Source: Aureobasidium sp. EXF-3400 (taxonomy: Eukaryota; Ascomycota; Dothideomycetes; Dothideales; Saccotheciaceae). From it: 64,000 nt of DNA. Of the stretch, positions 34,305 through 44,607 are shown in pieces. The notes below the pieces were generated by a model. It worked only from the letters and a program-made list of their open reading frames with translations. It made no database searches and was not told the DNA's origin. The translations under genes were made by a program, and so were the position numbers. Numbering within the stretch: position 1 is the stretch's first letter; every line of letters begins with the position of its first letter. Where the stretch lies: the NCBI GenBank assembly GCA_024195585.1, contig SWBL01000043.1, positions 145,998-209,997 of the forward strand, read 5' to 3'.

Positions 34305-34799
34305 TCAAGGGCGGATGAGATAGGCGGCCAGAGCTCTGTCAAACTTGTCGACGCGGATAGGCATCTCAAGACTGTAGAAGGGGTTGGCCATGACGAAGTC
34401 GGCATAGATGTCATAGCATCTGCGAGCGATCTGATCTGTGTTGGGTTGCTCGGGGCTGGTGAAGAGCAGGAACTTTGTGCCGGTGGGAGTTTGGAAACAG
34501 GTCAGACGAAAATGCGACGACTCGAGCGACTGGATGCCGGTGGCTTGGTTTGCGCGATTGCCTGGCGGTGCGGGCGGGGGAGCGACGGGGGACAGAGAGC
34601 GCGAGATGGCATGGATGCCGTGAAAGGTACCGGCCAGGATGAGATAGTCGTTGGAGTTGAGCTGCTGGAGGCCAGGTGCAAAGGTGCGATTGTAGATGAG
34701 CCCACCGGCCTTGTTGATGACGAGCAGAGCAAAGACGACCCTGGCGTAAGTAGGTCAGCGATAGTCGATCAGGTCACGAAACTGTTTCGGTACGAACAT
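34305..34799 (-). CDS. TRS23: TRAPP subunit Trs23/TRAPPC4, 150 aa
   Basis: The main exon 34740-34305 encodes VVFALLVINKAGGLIYN, then NSNDYLILAGTFHGMHAI, LTCFQTPTGTKFLLFTSPEQ and YADFVMANPFYSLEMPIRVD. This matches the sybindin-like core of Trs23/TRAPPC4, a longin-fold subunit shared by the TRAPP complexes that activate Rab1/Ypt1. An in-frame TGA just upstream demands an intron. A 17-nt first exon, 34799-34783 (MFVPKQ start), with a GT donor and CAG acceptor at 34741 fits the phase. The first exon is a best guess. Length is at the short end for the fungal family. It lies head to head with the E2 gene. Confidence 0.85.
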
Positions 34800-35305
34800 G
34801 GTGACTGCGCGCGACTATCTACCAGCAGTTCAAGCTCAAGCTCTCTCGACGCTGTCCACAATGATCGGGGAGGCTGAGGGCCGTGTGGAGCAGAGACAGA
34901 CCAACGCCCTACAAAACGCCAGCGTCGTGCGGCTCGATAATCGCAAAGCACGAATCATTCCATTTGACGTCGTCTCTTCTCTTGTCGCAATTCGGACCCA
35001 GAAGACCAGCCCGTCAACGTGGGCGTATGTATGAGAGACATAGATCTCACTATCACTCTCAACCTCAATCTCACTCACCCTCGTGTCTGGCTGAGCAAGC
35101 GCCGTACCTGCCCCACCTGCGTCTTGAGTCTTTAGCTTGCAGTAGTAACTATCCCACTATCTTCACCAAACAACACACACACTCTCTCTCTCTCTGCAGC
35201 ATTACAACTGCGAGTTTACACTCGACATCTCTCTTGGCCCTTCAACCTTGCCATTTGACATGCCATTTCGTTAGCACGACCGACCTCTGCCCAGCCTTCA
35301 TTTTG
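34800..35305. promoter_or_regulatory. Shared divergent promoter region of TRS23 and the E2 gene
   Basis: A 506-bp region between two divergent start codons. It contains an (AC)n(TC)n simple repeat near 35171-35195 and CT-rich leader sequence before the E2 start. Confidence 0.5.
35171..35195 (+). repeat. (AC)n(TC)n microsatellite
   Basis: ACACACACAC followed by TCTCTCTCTCTC in the divergent promoter region. Simple repeat read directly. Confidence 0.8.
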
Positions 35306-36950
35306 ATGACCTCGCTCAAAATGGCCAACTCGTCGACCATACGCATTTTGAGAGCAAGTATACAACTATCGCTTAGCTGTCACGTCTAACCTTTCTCTAG
35401 GAGATCAAAGAACTCCAAACTGGCTCTGATCTTTGTACATCTGCCTCTACTTTCCATTCGAGACATCTCAACTGATTGCACTAGCACTTGCCGTCGCCCA
35501 CCTTGAACAAGATGTCAGCAATTTGCGCTGTCTTATCATCGGCCCTCCCGACACACCTTATGCATTTGGCTTGTTCGAGTTCAAAGTGAAAGTCGGTCCC
35601 GCCTATCCCTCGCAACCACCAACCGTGAGATGCTTGACAACGAATGGCGGACGTTGTCGCTTCAATCCAAACATCTACGCTTGTGGAAAAGTCTGTCTCA
35701 GTATCCTCGGTAAACATCTTTGTCGTCGTTGCCGCCATTTCATGACTGACCAAATCAAGGCACATGGCGTGGTGAACGAGGCGAACAATGGAGTATTGCC
35801 CAAGGCCTGGAGAGCGTGCTCATCAGTATACAGTCTTTGATGTCTTGCAATCCTTACGAAAATGAGCCCGGCTTCGAGACCACCAAAATCACTGACAAGG
35901 AGGCTGGAGAGTATGCGCAAAAGGTTTGTTATAGCTCATATGCTTATCCACATCTCAACTGTTCGAACACCTCATGTTGGCCGACAATCGAGTCCTGTCG
36001 AGCAAACAACCATTACAGTGCTGACCATCACTGGGCAGATACACCATGAGACTCTCAGAATAACGGTGCTACAGCGCCTCGAGCAGCTGCTTCAAATCAA
36101 TGACGATGATCACACGACGACTGTCATAGCCCTGAATACTGCACCTGCCGACTTCGACGACGATGGTGTCAAAGAGCATCACTCCCCAACTGATGGAAAA
36201 GAGGACAGTACAGATCTCGAGTTCAGACCTTTCACGGACCTCTTCAAGCGTCGCTTCCTGTGGTACTACGATGCTTATATCAAGTCGATCGACAATGCCT
36301 CGATGAAAGTCAAGGACGGCAAGCAATTTGAGAATGCACCATTTGAATACAGCAGCAATGACATGCGTGGCAAATACGCCTATGCTTCTCTAAGATCACG
36401 CTTCGAGCGCGTCTGGCAGGCCCTTGAAGCTGAAAAGAACACTTGGTCGAAAAACGGCAAGCAGTTACTCACCGATCAGCACGGCACAGCGATGAACCTT
36501 CAACATCAGTTTGATTCACTGCGCTCTTACTACGCTGCAAGCGACGGCCCCTCTGTCGAGATCAGTCTCGTTGACGGCAATCCTTTCGTCTGGACTCTCA
36601 CTTTCTTCAGTCCCTACGATACCGACCTTTCGGGCGCAATCATCAATGTTCGCCTACACTTCCCCGTCGACTTTCCAGAAGAGCAGCCACGAGTCACTGT
36701 CCTTACACCCCTCTTCCACCATCGTATCAGCCCTGCCACCAAAGCACTTTGCTATTTTCCGAACAAGCTTTATGATGTGCAGAACCACATTGAGAGCATC
36801 ATAGCTACAATCATTGACGAAACCCCGTCGTATGACCCGCGTGCATTGGTCAACCCTGACGCATCGGTTTTGCTCTGGGGTGATGAGAATTGTAAGAAGA
36901 CTTACAGGCGCAAGCTGCGCAGAAGCGTGATTGACTGCGATGAGCTCTAG
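35306..36950 (+). CDS. UBE2Z-like E2 with two UBC domains, 460 aa
   Basis: Five exons: 35306-35353, 35401-35434, 35485-35709, 35760-35923 and 36039-36950. The first intron is GC-AG (GCAAGT...TCTAG); using the nearby GT instead breaks the conserved [13 protein letters not shown]. The first UBC domain (about 10-150) carries [20 protein letters not shown] with catalytic Cys98, then VLISIQSLM and [10 protein letters not shown], all typical of UBE2Z. A linker with an acidic stretch leads to a second UBC-like domain (about 325-440; FTFFSPYD-, [20 protein letters not shown]). There the HPN and active-Cys region is replaced by [15 protein letters not shown]. The first domain should form a ubiquitin thioester; the second looks non-catalytic. 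The ATG at 35321 is an alternative start. Confidence 0.85.
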
Positions 36951-38043
36951 GCGAGAGTCAAACGATCGTAGCGACTGATATACCCCCTTCTCTTAGCGAT
37001 GGCGTTTTGGGCAAAAGGTTTTCTAGGTAAAAGATTTTTATCAACTCTTCATCCAACATGTCTTGCTACTAAGCAGGATTGGACGGTACGTGATAGCAAT
37101 GCAGGAAGCAGTACACGATGCCATTCATCTTCCTTTGGGTTGATTAGTAGAAGCAAGAGACAAGTTGGACCAGTGGTCGATGATCGTGTATACAATTGAA
37201 GAACCCCGTGTGAATTCACGCTGCGACAACAAGAACAGGCAACTTGGCCCAACGGAAGCGTGCGCTTGGCTACCTACATGGACACAAATTCCAGTCGGCA
37301 CAAATATGCAGCTTAAATGTCGATAGGGCCACCAAGGAGCATAGTTCGCATTCACAGCACATCTTCATGTGCGACTAAACCTGCCGTAGGGACAACCCTG
37401 ACTCAATTTTGACTTTGCCCCTTGCTAGGTACAACATTGCACAAAAGGTTTTTGTCTCAAGAACCTCCAATACCGAAGACCTGGTCTTGAACCCACCTGC
37501 CGTCCATCAAACATGTCGTAGTGGGTCTTCCTTGCTGGTAGCCGTACTGAGTGGTAGTGCACGGGCTTGATGAATGGGGGTGACGTGCGACATGCATTGT
37601 CTTGCTCTTGACCACGGTGGACGACAGTTTGCTTGGTCGCAACCTGCGTGCGTCAATGTCTCGAGTTGCCGTGTCGTGATGGAGGATGGACAAGATACCA
37701 GGCGCGTAATTGATCGTTGCACCAAGAGGTCGGCGGGTTTCTCCTTGCGCGCGAGGACACGGCGTGATGCGCGCCTGGATGGGAGGATGAAACAATGTTG
37801 TGGTTCGATTTGAGCGCGTCCGTGTCTCTGCTGGTCCCGTCGTCAAGTGGGACAGTACAGAGGCACGTTCGAGAGGTTTGCTGGATGCTTGTCTTCAGAG
37901 TCGACATGTCGCATTGATAGGATCTTTGATGTGCTAACGTGATATTGCCATCATCTTGTCCTTACAACTGCCAGATATCTCGTGTTTTGCTCGTCTTCTC
38001 ACGCTTTTCCAGCTTCATGCCAAAAACACCCAAATCCACCATC
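36951..38043. other. Intergenic, 1.1 kb
   Basis: Only short frames without family features are seen on either strand. It contains the promoter of the next secreted-protein gene. Confidence 0.5.
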
Positions 38044-38694
38044 ATGAGACTCAGGGCATTATTCGTCATCTTCTCACTGGCACTGCCCGCCTGCACGGCC
38101 ACACCTGTTCCCCCCTGTAACATGAGGCTTCTCACGAGTGCAGACATCACAGCCATTGCACCTAGTAGTGCGTCTTGCACTGGAGCACCATATCCTGCTG
38201 AATGCGCAACTGCCGACGATGCAGCATCCTGGATCAACTTGGCCTTCCACTCTTTTAGAATACACGCCTTTGGCACACAGGCCGCCCTGCTTTCGCTTAT
38301 GCTCTACGAGTCTGGCTTTTTCAAGTACAACATCAATCACTATCCAGGTGTGCCTGGCCAAGGTACTCGCAACATGCAAAGTCCAGCCTTCAACCTCAAA
38401 TACGCCAAATGGCTAGCTGCGAACACGAAAGATTCGGATATATCGATGCAGCAGGTGCAGCAGGCGGAAGAAGAAGGTCCCGTCAAAGTGCTGGCGCTCG
38501 TGAATGGTGATCGCTGGGGTTTCGCATCAGCGGCGTGGTTTCTTATGACACAGTGTGATGAAGAGATCGTTCAAGGGCTTGCGACTTCAACGAAAGAGGG
38601 CTGGGAAGCATACCTGACAATATGTGTAGGTACGACTGTGACGGACGATCGGAGCGCGATCTGGGAGAAAGCCATCGCATTGCAGAAATGGTAG
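38044..38694 (+). CDS. Secreted lysozyme-like hypothetical protein, 216 aa
   Basis: Single exon. The ATG at 38044 gives a proper signal peptide (MRLRALFVIFSLALPACTA). An in-frame ATG nine codons upstream (38017) would add a polar MPKTPKSTI head and weaken it. The mature protein is mainly helical. The segment LLSLMLYESGFFKYN places Glu89 in a position like the catalytic Glu of lysozyme/transglycosylase folds, followed by NHYPGVPGQGTRNMQSPAFN. Four to five Cys may form disulfides. The assignment to a lysozyme-like fold is by pattern only. Activity on bacterial or fungal walls is inference, and it may be an uncharacterised fungal secreted family. Confidence 0.65.
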   Translation: MRLRALFVIFSLALPACTATPVPPCNMRLLTSADITAIAPSSASCTGAPYPAECATADDAASWINLAFHSFRIHAFGTQAALLSLMLYESGFFKYNINHYPGVPGQGTRNMQSPAFNLKYAKWLAANTKDSDISMQQVQQAEEEGPVKVLALVNGDRWGFASAAWFLMTQCDEEIVQGLATSTKEGWEAYLTICVGTTVTDDRSAIWEKAIALQKW

Positions 38695-39503
38695 CTGCTG
38701 TTGAATATTTATCTCCTTCTCTCAATTTATTCTTATATGCTTGCTACGTTGTGTGTGTCAGTAAATCGTTGTTGTTTTCACCAGATAGGTTATTCGTGCA
38801 GTTCATTGTTAGCAGCAAGAATCGTCTTGCCTGAAGCCGAATGACAGAAAGAGCGACCGAAGCCAGCAAGATACAGCGCTTCTGGGATGAAGCAAGTTCT
38901 GTTCGTGACTTCCATGGCATGTAAATTATCAACCAATAGCCCGTGAGTGATGTTTGATGTGGTAAAGTGCGGGTTCATGAAAGATACAGACAGTCGATGT
39001 CAAAACGTGGTGAGCCGTGCAAATCAGAATATCCTCTCCGAGCTCCAGTGCTGTCACCCCTTCAGGTTCATGCTCAACGGCAGCATGATACCTCAAAGCG
39101 TCGAACGGTGAGATCTAGATACATCGTACATACCTAGACTATCATCTCTTTCTACTTGTTCAGTGGTTCTTCGATGTAGACAGCCAATGTGAGAGTCTTT
39201 CCAGGGGCTCAGCAATATGAACACGGTCAATGCCTTCTGAACGACCTGCTGTTCGTCCAGATGTACTGTCAGCGACGACACGATAAATTGTGCATGCACA
39301 TGTCATGGCCTAGCTGAGCAGACGCGTGACGGAATAATCATGTGCTGGTCAGCAGTGGCCCACAAGCTCTGTGAACGCTATCTGAGACTGTATTTCTTTC
39401 CTCCCCCTTGTACCATCTCCTGTTCAAAGTGCAAGAACTCTTCTGCTCCAACCGTCAATCTCTACTCAAGCGAAATTTGTTACACAGCACAAATACAACC
39501 AAG
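38695..39503. other. Intergenic, 0.8 kb
   Basis: No gene is seen. The last 100 bp are the CT-rich leader of the next gene. Confidence 0.5.
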
Positions 39504-40502
39504 ATGTCATCTGACAGCATGAAGAAAGAGCAACAGCTATCACGACAGGCGGGCAAAGAAAAGGGTGCCAGCAATAAAGCTCTCTCTGCGAACATCGAAG
39601 ACGACAAGAGTGCCACTATGCCTAGTGTCACGATCACGGACTCGAATCGCAAGCGCAAGCGCGCCGATAGCGCAAGTTCGCCAACACCAAAAGAAGGTCC
39701 CAGTAAGCGCCAGCGTGGTGACAAGATCGGTTGCTTCAAGGTCGGAACATACTCTGCCATGTTCGAGCAGAAAGACCTTGACGAGTCTTATACCTTGCAC
39801 TTGCTCGTGAATGGCAACGCCGAGCTCGACATCGAAGATGAAGACGTCTGGAGAGCTCAGAACGCAAAAACGCCGACAGCTTGCCTAAACGGAGATAGGT
39901 TCACCGAAGCAACTCTACACACAGCTTGGCTGTTTCTCCGGAACGGCAAGCAACCTAACATGTCGACTTACTCCACCGACCAGAAGTGGGATGTGGGTGA
40001 GAGGTTCAGAGAACTATCCAAGCTTTTCCCAGACAGTGGACAGCTATTCGCTGCGGCAACACTTTTCGATCTAGGACTCGCAATGAGATGCCCTAAGCTT
40101 CAGAGAGCGGCGTACGACTGGTATGCAGAAGTCCGTTCGAATGCCTGGAGCCCGAAATGCTTCGCAAATCTGTCTTTCTGTAGATGGGTCGTCGAGAAAG
40201 CACCAGAGGAAAAGTATAGGACGACGCAGTATTCGGCATGGTTGAAGCTTCTCAAAGAGTACGATCCCGAAATGATGAGGTTGAGAAATGCCATGACCGA
40301 AGCCGCGGAGGATGACTCTCCTGGTCTGGCTACGGATCTTCCAGAGCTGGAGGTGCTGGAGCCGGTATGGCTCTATGACTATCACCTGAGTGTTGGAGCC
40401 CCGATAGCTCCAGCAAATGCCGGTCTTCAAGACGTCTCAAGCGGAGAAGAGACTCATCCCCCAGATACAGAAGACGAGCAATCAGACGACGAAGAAGATT
40501 GA
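39504..40502 (+). CDS. Hypothetical nuclear-type protein, 332 aa
   Basis: Single exon from the ATG in ACCAAGATGTCATC; the upstream frame starts only with TTG. The first 75 residues are charged and disordered and contain a bipartite-like basic signal (NRKRKRADS...SKRQRG). The middle is globular, with FKVGTYSAMF and a helical segment LFAAATLFDLGLAMRCPKLQ that faintly recalls the helical part after a BTB domain. The C-terminus is acidic. No catalytic motif was seen. It sits just before three BTB genes, so a distant relation is possible but unproven. Confidence 0.65.
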   Translation: MSSDSMKKEQQLSRQAGKEKGASNKALSANIEDDKSATMPSVTITDSNRKRKRADSASSPTPKEGPSKRQRGDKIGCFKVGTYSAMFEQKDLDESYTLHLLVNGNAELDIEDEDVWRAQNAKTPTACLNGDRFTEATLHTAWLFLRNGKQPNMSTYSTDQKWDVGERFRELSKLFPDSGQLFAAATLFDLGLAMRCPKLQRAAYDWYAEVRSNAWSPKCFANLSFCRWVVEKAPEEKYRTTQYSAWLKLLKEYDPEMMRLRNAMTEAAEDDSPGLATDLPELEVLEPVWLYDYHLSVGAPIAPANAGLQDVSSGEETHPPDTEDEQSDDEED

Positions 40503-41755
40503 AAAGCAAGAGGGGCGGGTAGAACCCCGAACCAACCTCGGTCGGCCGCCACGAAGCTCCTCATATTTAGAAAGAACTCGCCTGTTTCAAAGACCAACTC
40601 GCGACGAGCTGTATTGAGGGAAAATGGGCTGCGGAATGAATGAAGGGACAATGGGGCGATCGACTATGTTTCATGTTCTGTATAGCTTGATACATCTGCT
40701 CTTTACATCAATGGTAATTGCTTTGACCACGTTCTGATTGCACAAATCGTAGTACGCACAGTACAAGGAGGATCATTTGGCAAAATGACATCAATGCTGT
40801 ACTGTGAGATAAAGTTCGAAGGGATCGAGCTTGTGATGCCCGATAAACCGAGATGAGTATTGAAAAGTCTGGAGACCCCAAGGACCAAGGTCCATCAGAC
40901 AGTGTTGATAACTCAGTTGAATGCGACCCAACCAAAACTAAGAACAAACCTTTGCAAGGAGAAACTTCCGGATGTTAGCACATACTGTATTTAGAAAGCA
41001 CCAAAGTTACCAGTATAAATCGTCAACATCTACTATCGATGGGTAAACTACAGCAAAAACAGAGTTAAGAAGGACGGTCACTTGTGTATAAACAGACAGC
41101 GGCTGATACCAGCTTCTGCGAGCTCGCCAGTTCATCCGAAGTTTAACCGCCAAAGAATCATCACTTCAGCTTGCTCTTTACTTTCACTTCTCCCCATTCT
41201 TGCATAGTCACCGGATCCTCAATCACCTGTCGACAGCAACATGGCTACTGAAATACAAGAAAACGCTCGTATCAGAAATCACGCACATGGTAAGGCAAGA
41301 GTACTAAGTTCCTGTTTCTCTGATCTTTTTTTTCGAATGCCCTCTTTTGTAAGAACAGAATAACTATGCCTTTGATCAGACCAAGCGTCGAGGTAGAGCG
41401 TCCCTATTGATAATCGTCGATTTAGTCTGAAGTCTAGAAGCACAGTCTAGACGATGTATAGTATGAATACATCTTGAAGAGACATCGTTGACATAGCACA
41501 CATATATATGTATGGTAAGGTAGATAGTATTCCCTTGTCACTCGCAAGAAAACTGGAAAAATCAGATAACAACGAAGTAAGGGAAGGATGGCCAGAAAGA
41601 CAGTGAAAGATGTCTCTTCACTCACTCGAGCAGGGTCTCATGAGAGTGATTTTGCATCAGTACTCAGGCGTCGTCCTTCGTCGAACTCTCTGCATCGTCC
41701 CCGTCAACCTCCTTCTACCTTCGTTTACTCGCAAACAATCATCGGCGCAACAACC
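40503..41755. other. Intergenic before the BTB cluster
   Basis: About 1.25 kb. One possible short spliced frame begins at 41241 (see separate entry). Otherwise it is AT-richer non-coding DNA without recognised genes. Confidence 0.5.
41241..41430 (+). other. Possible small gene or gene-start relic
   Basis: A CT-rich leader, an ATG in CAACATGGC and 16 codons (MATEIQENARIRNHAH) lead to a GTAAGG donor, the usual look of a first exon here. An AG at about 41353 would allow about 25 further codons to a TGA. No family is recognised. It could be the surviving first exon of a deleted neighbour of the BTB genes. Confidence 0.2.
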
Positions 41756-42763
41756 ATGAAGTTGCTCAACCGACTCAGCGACAAGATCGCCGGCAGGCCT
41801 TCTTCTGGCCAAGCGTCCGACGACACCGCCCAGCTCCTATGCTCTTCCAGCAACACTTCCAGCAGTCCCACGTCACTCCACGCCTCTCTGCCTTACGGAT
41901 TGGAGTGGTCTCCTAGGCCTCTCAGTCACGGACAGACCTGGATGTTGTCCACCACCACTCTCGCTTTGGGCAGAGGCTACAAGCAAATCTCAAGCCTGGC
42001 TTTGCTCGACAAGTGAGTACTGATCAAACACGCCGACACGCAAACACCCGATACGATAGGCTGACACGTTTGTCAGGATGTGGGAGAGTTGCGAGCAAGG
42101 TGACGTCGACTTCCGTATCAAGTGCAACGGATGTGTCTGGAAAGTTCATCGTTCGGTCCTAGCCGCGAACAGCGAGTACTTCGCAGAGCTCTTCTCTGCT
42201 CCCCAACCCAAGGTACACGACGCACTGCTTCGACATCAACAAAGCGCTGACAAGCATAGGGCACTTATCTCACCATGATCGAACTCGAGCGCTGCGAGGA
42301 TGACAGCGATGCAGGTCGCATTGACCGCTACGATCCCAAGTACATCGAAGAAGTAATTCATTTCTTCTACAAGTTCAGCATCTCTCAACGCGTCACAGAG
42401 TTGCCTGCGTACGAGCGTCTCTGCTTCCTTGCCAAAGTCCACCGCACCGCTACCCAGTTCCGCGCTCCCGACGTGGTGAAGGCGTTGACTGCCATTATGG
42501 GCGACTGTCTTCCTCAGTTCAACGGCAACAAACAGCAGGTCAGCGGTCCATTCCTGGCCGACTTCGCCAAGCTTTGCCGCTGGGTCTTCGACCAGCCAGA
42601 CTTCCCTGGTCTTGTTTGGCAGTTGAAGCTGTACCTCATCGAGTACTTGAAGGAACACATCGTCTTCTTGCTTCAGTCGAAGGAGATGTATGAGATGCTG
42701 TGTGACTGCATCTTTGGTGTTCTGAACAGTGAAGACATGGTTCGCGAGTCTGTTACCAACTAG
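41756..42763 (+). CDS. BTB/POZ-domain protein 1 of cluster, 298 aa
   Basis: Exons 41756-42012, 42077-42212 and 42260-42763 join in phase. The BTB domain starts at the second exon with MWESCEQGDVDFRIKCNGC, WKVHRSVLAANSEYFAELF, then after intron 2 RIDRYDPKYIEEVIHFFYKF. This follows the usual D-x-x-I...KVHK-x-V-L...S-x-x-F...D-P-x-x-V-x-x-L-x-Y-x-Y pattern. The N-terminal 85 residues are Ser-rich. The C-terminal half is helical and resembles the post-BTB region of fungal relatives. BTB domains dimerise and can bind cullin-3; no second domain (MATH, Kelch) is present. It is the first of three same-strand paralogs with shared intron positions. Confidence 0.82.
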
Positions 42764-43205
42764 CGCTTCATTCTGTTGTCTGAAAGCTGCACCACGTCAT
42801 TAGAGGAAGATGATTAGATGGATGACGGATCTCAAAACCACTCAAAGGTGGTATTCATCCGAGTGGATGAAGATGATCACAACTTCACACGAGCAAGCGA
42901 GTGAACATCGTCACTGGATTACTCCGGCAATGATACTCCATCGTCAGTTTCAATATCACTTGTGTAAAAGTTTTATACCACTCCAATCCTCGTCTTCTTC
43001 TCTCATCTTCCACCCTCAATCTGTCATCCAACTCTCTGCTCAATTGTCATACTGTTCTGACCCTCCAAGCTACTTTCCTCTTACTTCCACAGCACCTCTT
43101 GCGATCTACTCTGACTCAACTTTACCAAGGCACAAACACTCTCGCTCCACTTTTCTTTTCGAATTTTCCATAATACCACTTACACTCGCCATCATCCCGG
43201 TGACC
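42764..43205. other. Intergenic between BTB genes 1 and 2
   Basis: No gene is seen. It is the CT-rich leader and promoter of the second BTB gene. Confidence 0.5.
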
Positions 43206-44133
43206 ATGGCACCGTCATCACCACCTAGCTCACGCTGCGCCTCTCCTCTGTGGGACGAATGGGGCTCTGACGGCACAGCTTATGGCATGTCGACTTGGAG
43301 CATCAGTCTCTTCAAAGCTCATTTCGGAAAATCAATCCTTGAGCAGTACGTATCTGGCCATGACTGCTTTGACTCAACTTATTACTGACTAACTTCAGAT
43401 TGTGGGAAGACCGCGAAGGTGCCGACTTCGAGATCCACTGCGCCGATCAGAAAATCAAAGTACACAAAGCGATTCTTCGTGCTCACTCTGAGGTCTTGGC
43501 CAAAATTTGTGATAATCGCTCCTTCAAGGTATGTTCCACATCATCAGGATCCACTATGCGGGTTGTCTAACTCATGTATAGGAAGCTATCTCTGGAGTGC
43601 TTCAGCTTAAGGCCAATCCTTACGAAGGCGACCTCGACAACCTTGGTGATGGAGACGACCCAGAGATCGTCGAAGAAATGGTTTATTACTTCTATCACCT
43701 TGAGTTGTCTGCCAAAGCCAGAGTGACCTCACCTTGGGAGTGCGAAGTTGTTCACATTGAACCGTCCCTCGTCTATCTCGCCAGAATCTACGTCCTCGCG
43801 GAAAAGTACTTCATCGAAGGACTGAAGGCAACAATCATGACCGACTTCCGCGACAGTCTGGCTCGCGAGCTGGAGCATCCGGAACTCATCGAAGCTTGTC
43901 ACATCATCTTCAGAAAGACCGTGGAGCCAGGTGGCGAGAAGGGTCTCAAGGCCATCGTTGCAAAATCCCTGGCAGATGCACTGGAGAAAGTCAAGAAATC
44001 CGAGATGCACAACAAGCTGTTCCAGGAGATTCCTGAATTGGCCCTTCGCGTTCTGAAAGAGGTTCCTAAGCCTCTGCCTGTTCATCCCTGCGTTTGCGGT
44101 CGTTGCGATTGTGGTCGTGGCTTATGGTATTGA
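43206..44133 (+). CDS. BTB/POZ-domain protein 2 of cluster, 273 aa
   Basis: Exons 43206-43345, 43399-43528 and 43582-44133 join in phase. The second exon encodes LWEDREGADFEIHCADQKI, KVHKAILRAHSEVLAKICD. After intron 2 come GDDPEIVEEMVYYFYHLEL and LVYLARIYVLAEKYFIEGLK, so the BTB fold and the first post-BTB helices are clear. The C-terminus ends in a small Cys cluster (HPCVCGRCDCGRG) not seen in the neighbours, which could bind a metal. Exon 2 is 130 nt, the same as in BTB 3. A cytosolic or nuclear adaptor role is expected from the family. Confidence 0.85.
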
Positions 44134-44607
44134 AGAAAAAGATTTGTATCGTATCAAGCCTCTGAGCTGGCGTGGTCGTTTTATGCTCTGAGACCTGGAC
44201 GAAAGAGGATCAATAAGAGAAAGGCTTTGAGAGACGGAATTTCTGCGAAGCTAAGCTCTTGGTTTGAACTAAAAAAGTGGTTAGACATCATCAGGACATC
44301 AGGGAAGACGCGATAACGATACCACGTCATCAATTAAAGGTCGCTTACACAACCTCATCCATCAATTGCGATTAGTGCTTTCAAACTATCCTTACGAAGC
44401 CCAGCATGAGTAAGATCAGTGTTTTTTCTATTGTGAGCGTATCGCGTTGAGAGAGGGTCGTTCAAATATGCTCCGGCCTTCCGATTCACTTGGCTCCTTC
44501 CTCTCCTCTCTGCGCAGGTGCTTCCCTGAACTCAGCAGGACCAATCCATCTAAGCTTTTCAGCTGTGCATACTCGTCAATGAGTTCAACAATCACCTGTC
44601 TCCTGCC
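44134..44607. other. Intergenic between BTB genes 2 and 3
   Basis: No gene is seen in about 470 bp. Confidence 0.5.

Noticed and set aside
34098..34877. A 259-codon plus-strand open frame
   Set aside because: It is antisense to TRS23, whose minus-strand translation matches a known family; the plus frame is low in complexity and has no family features.
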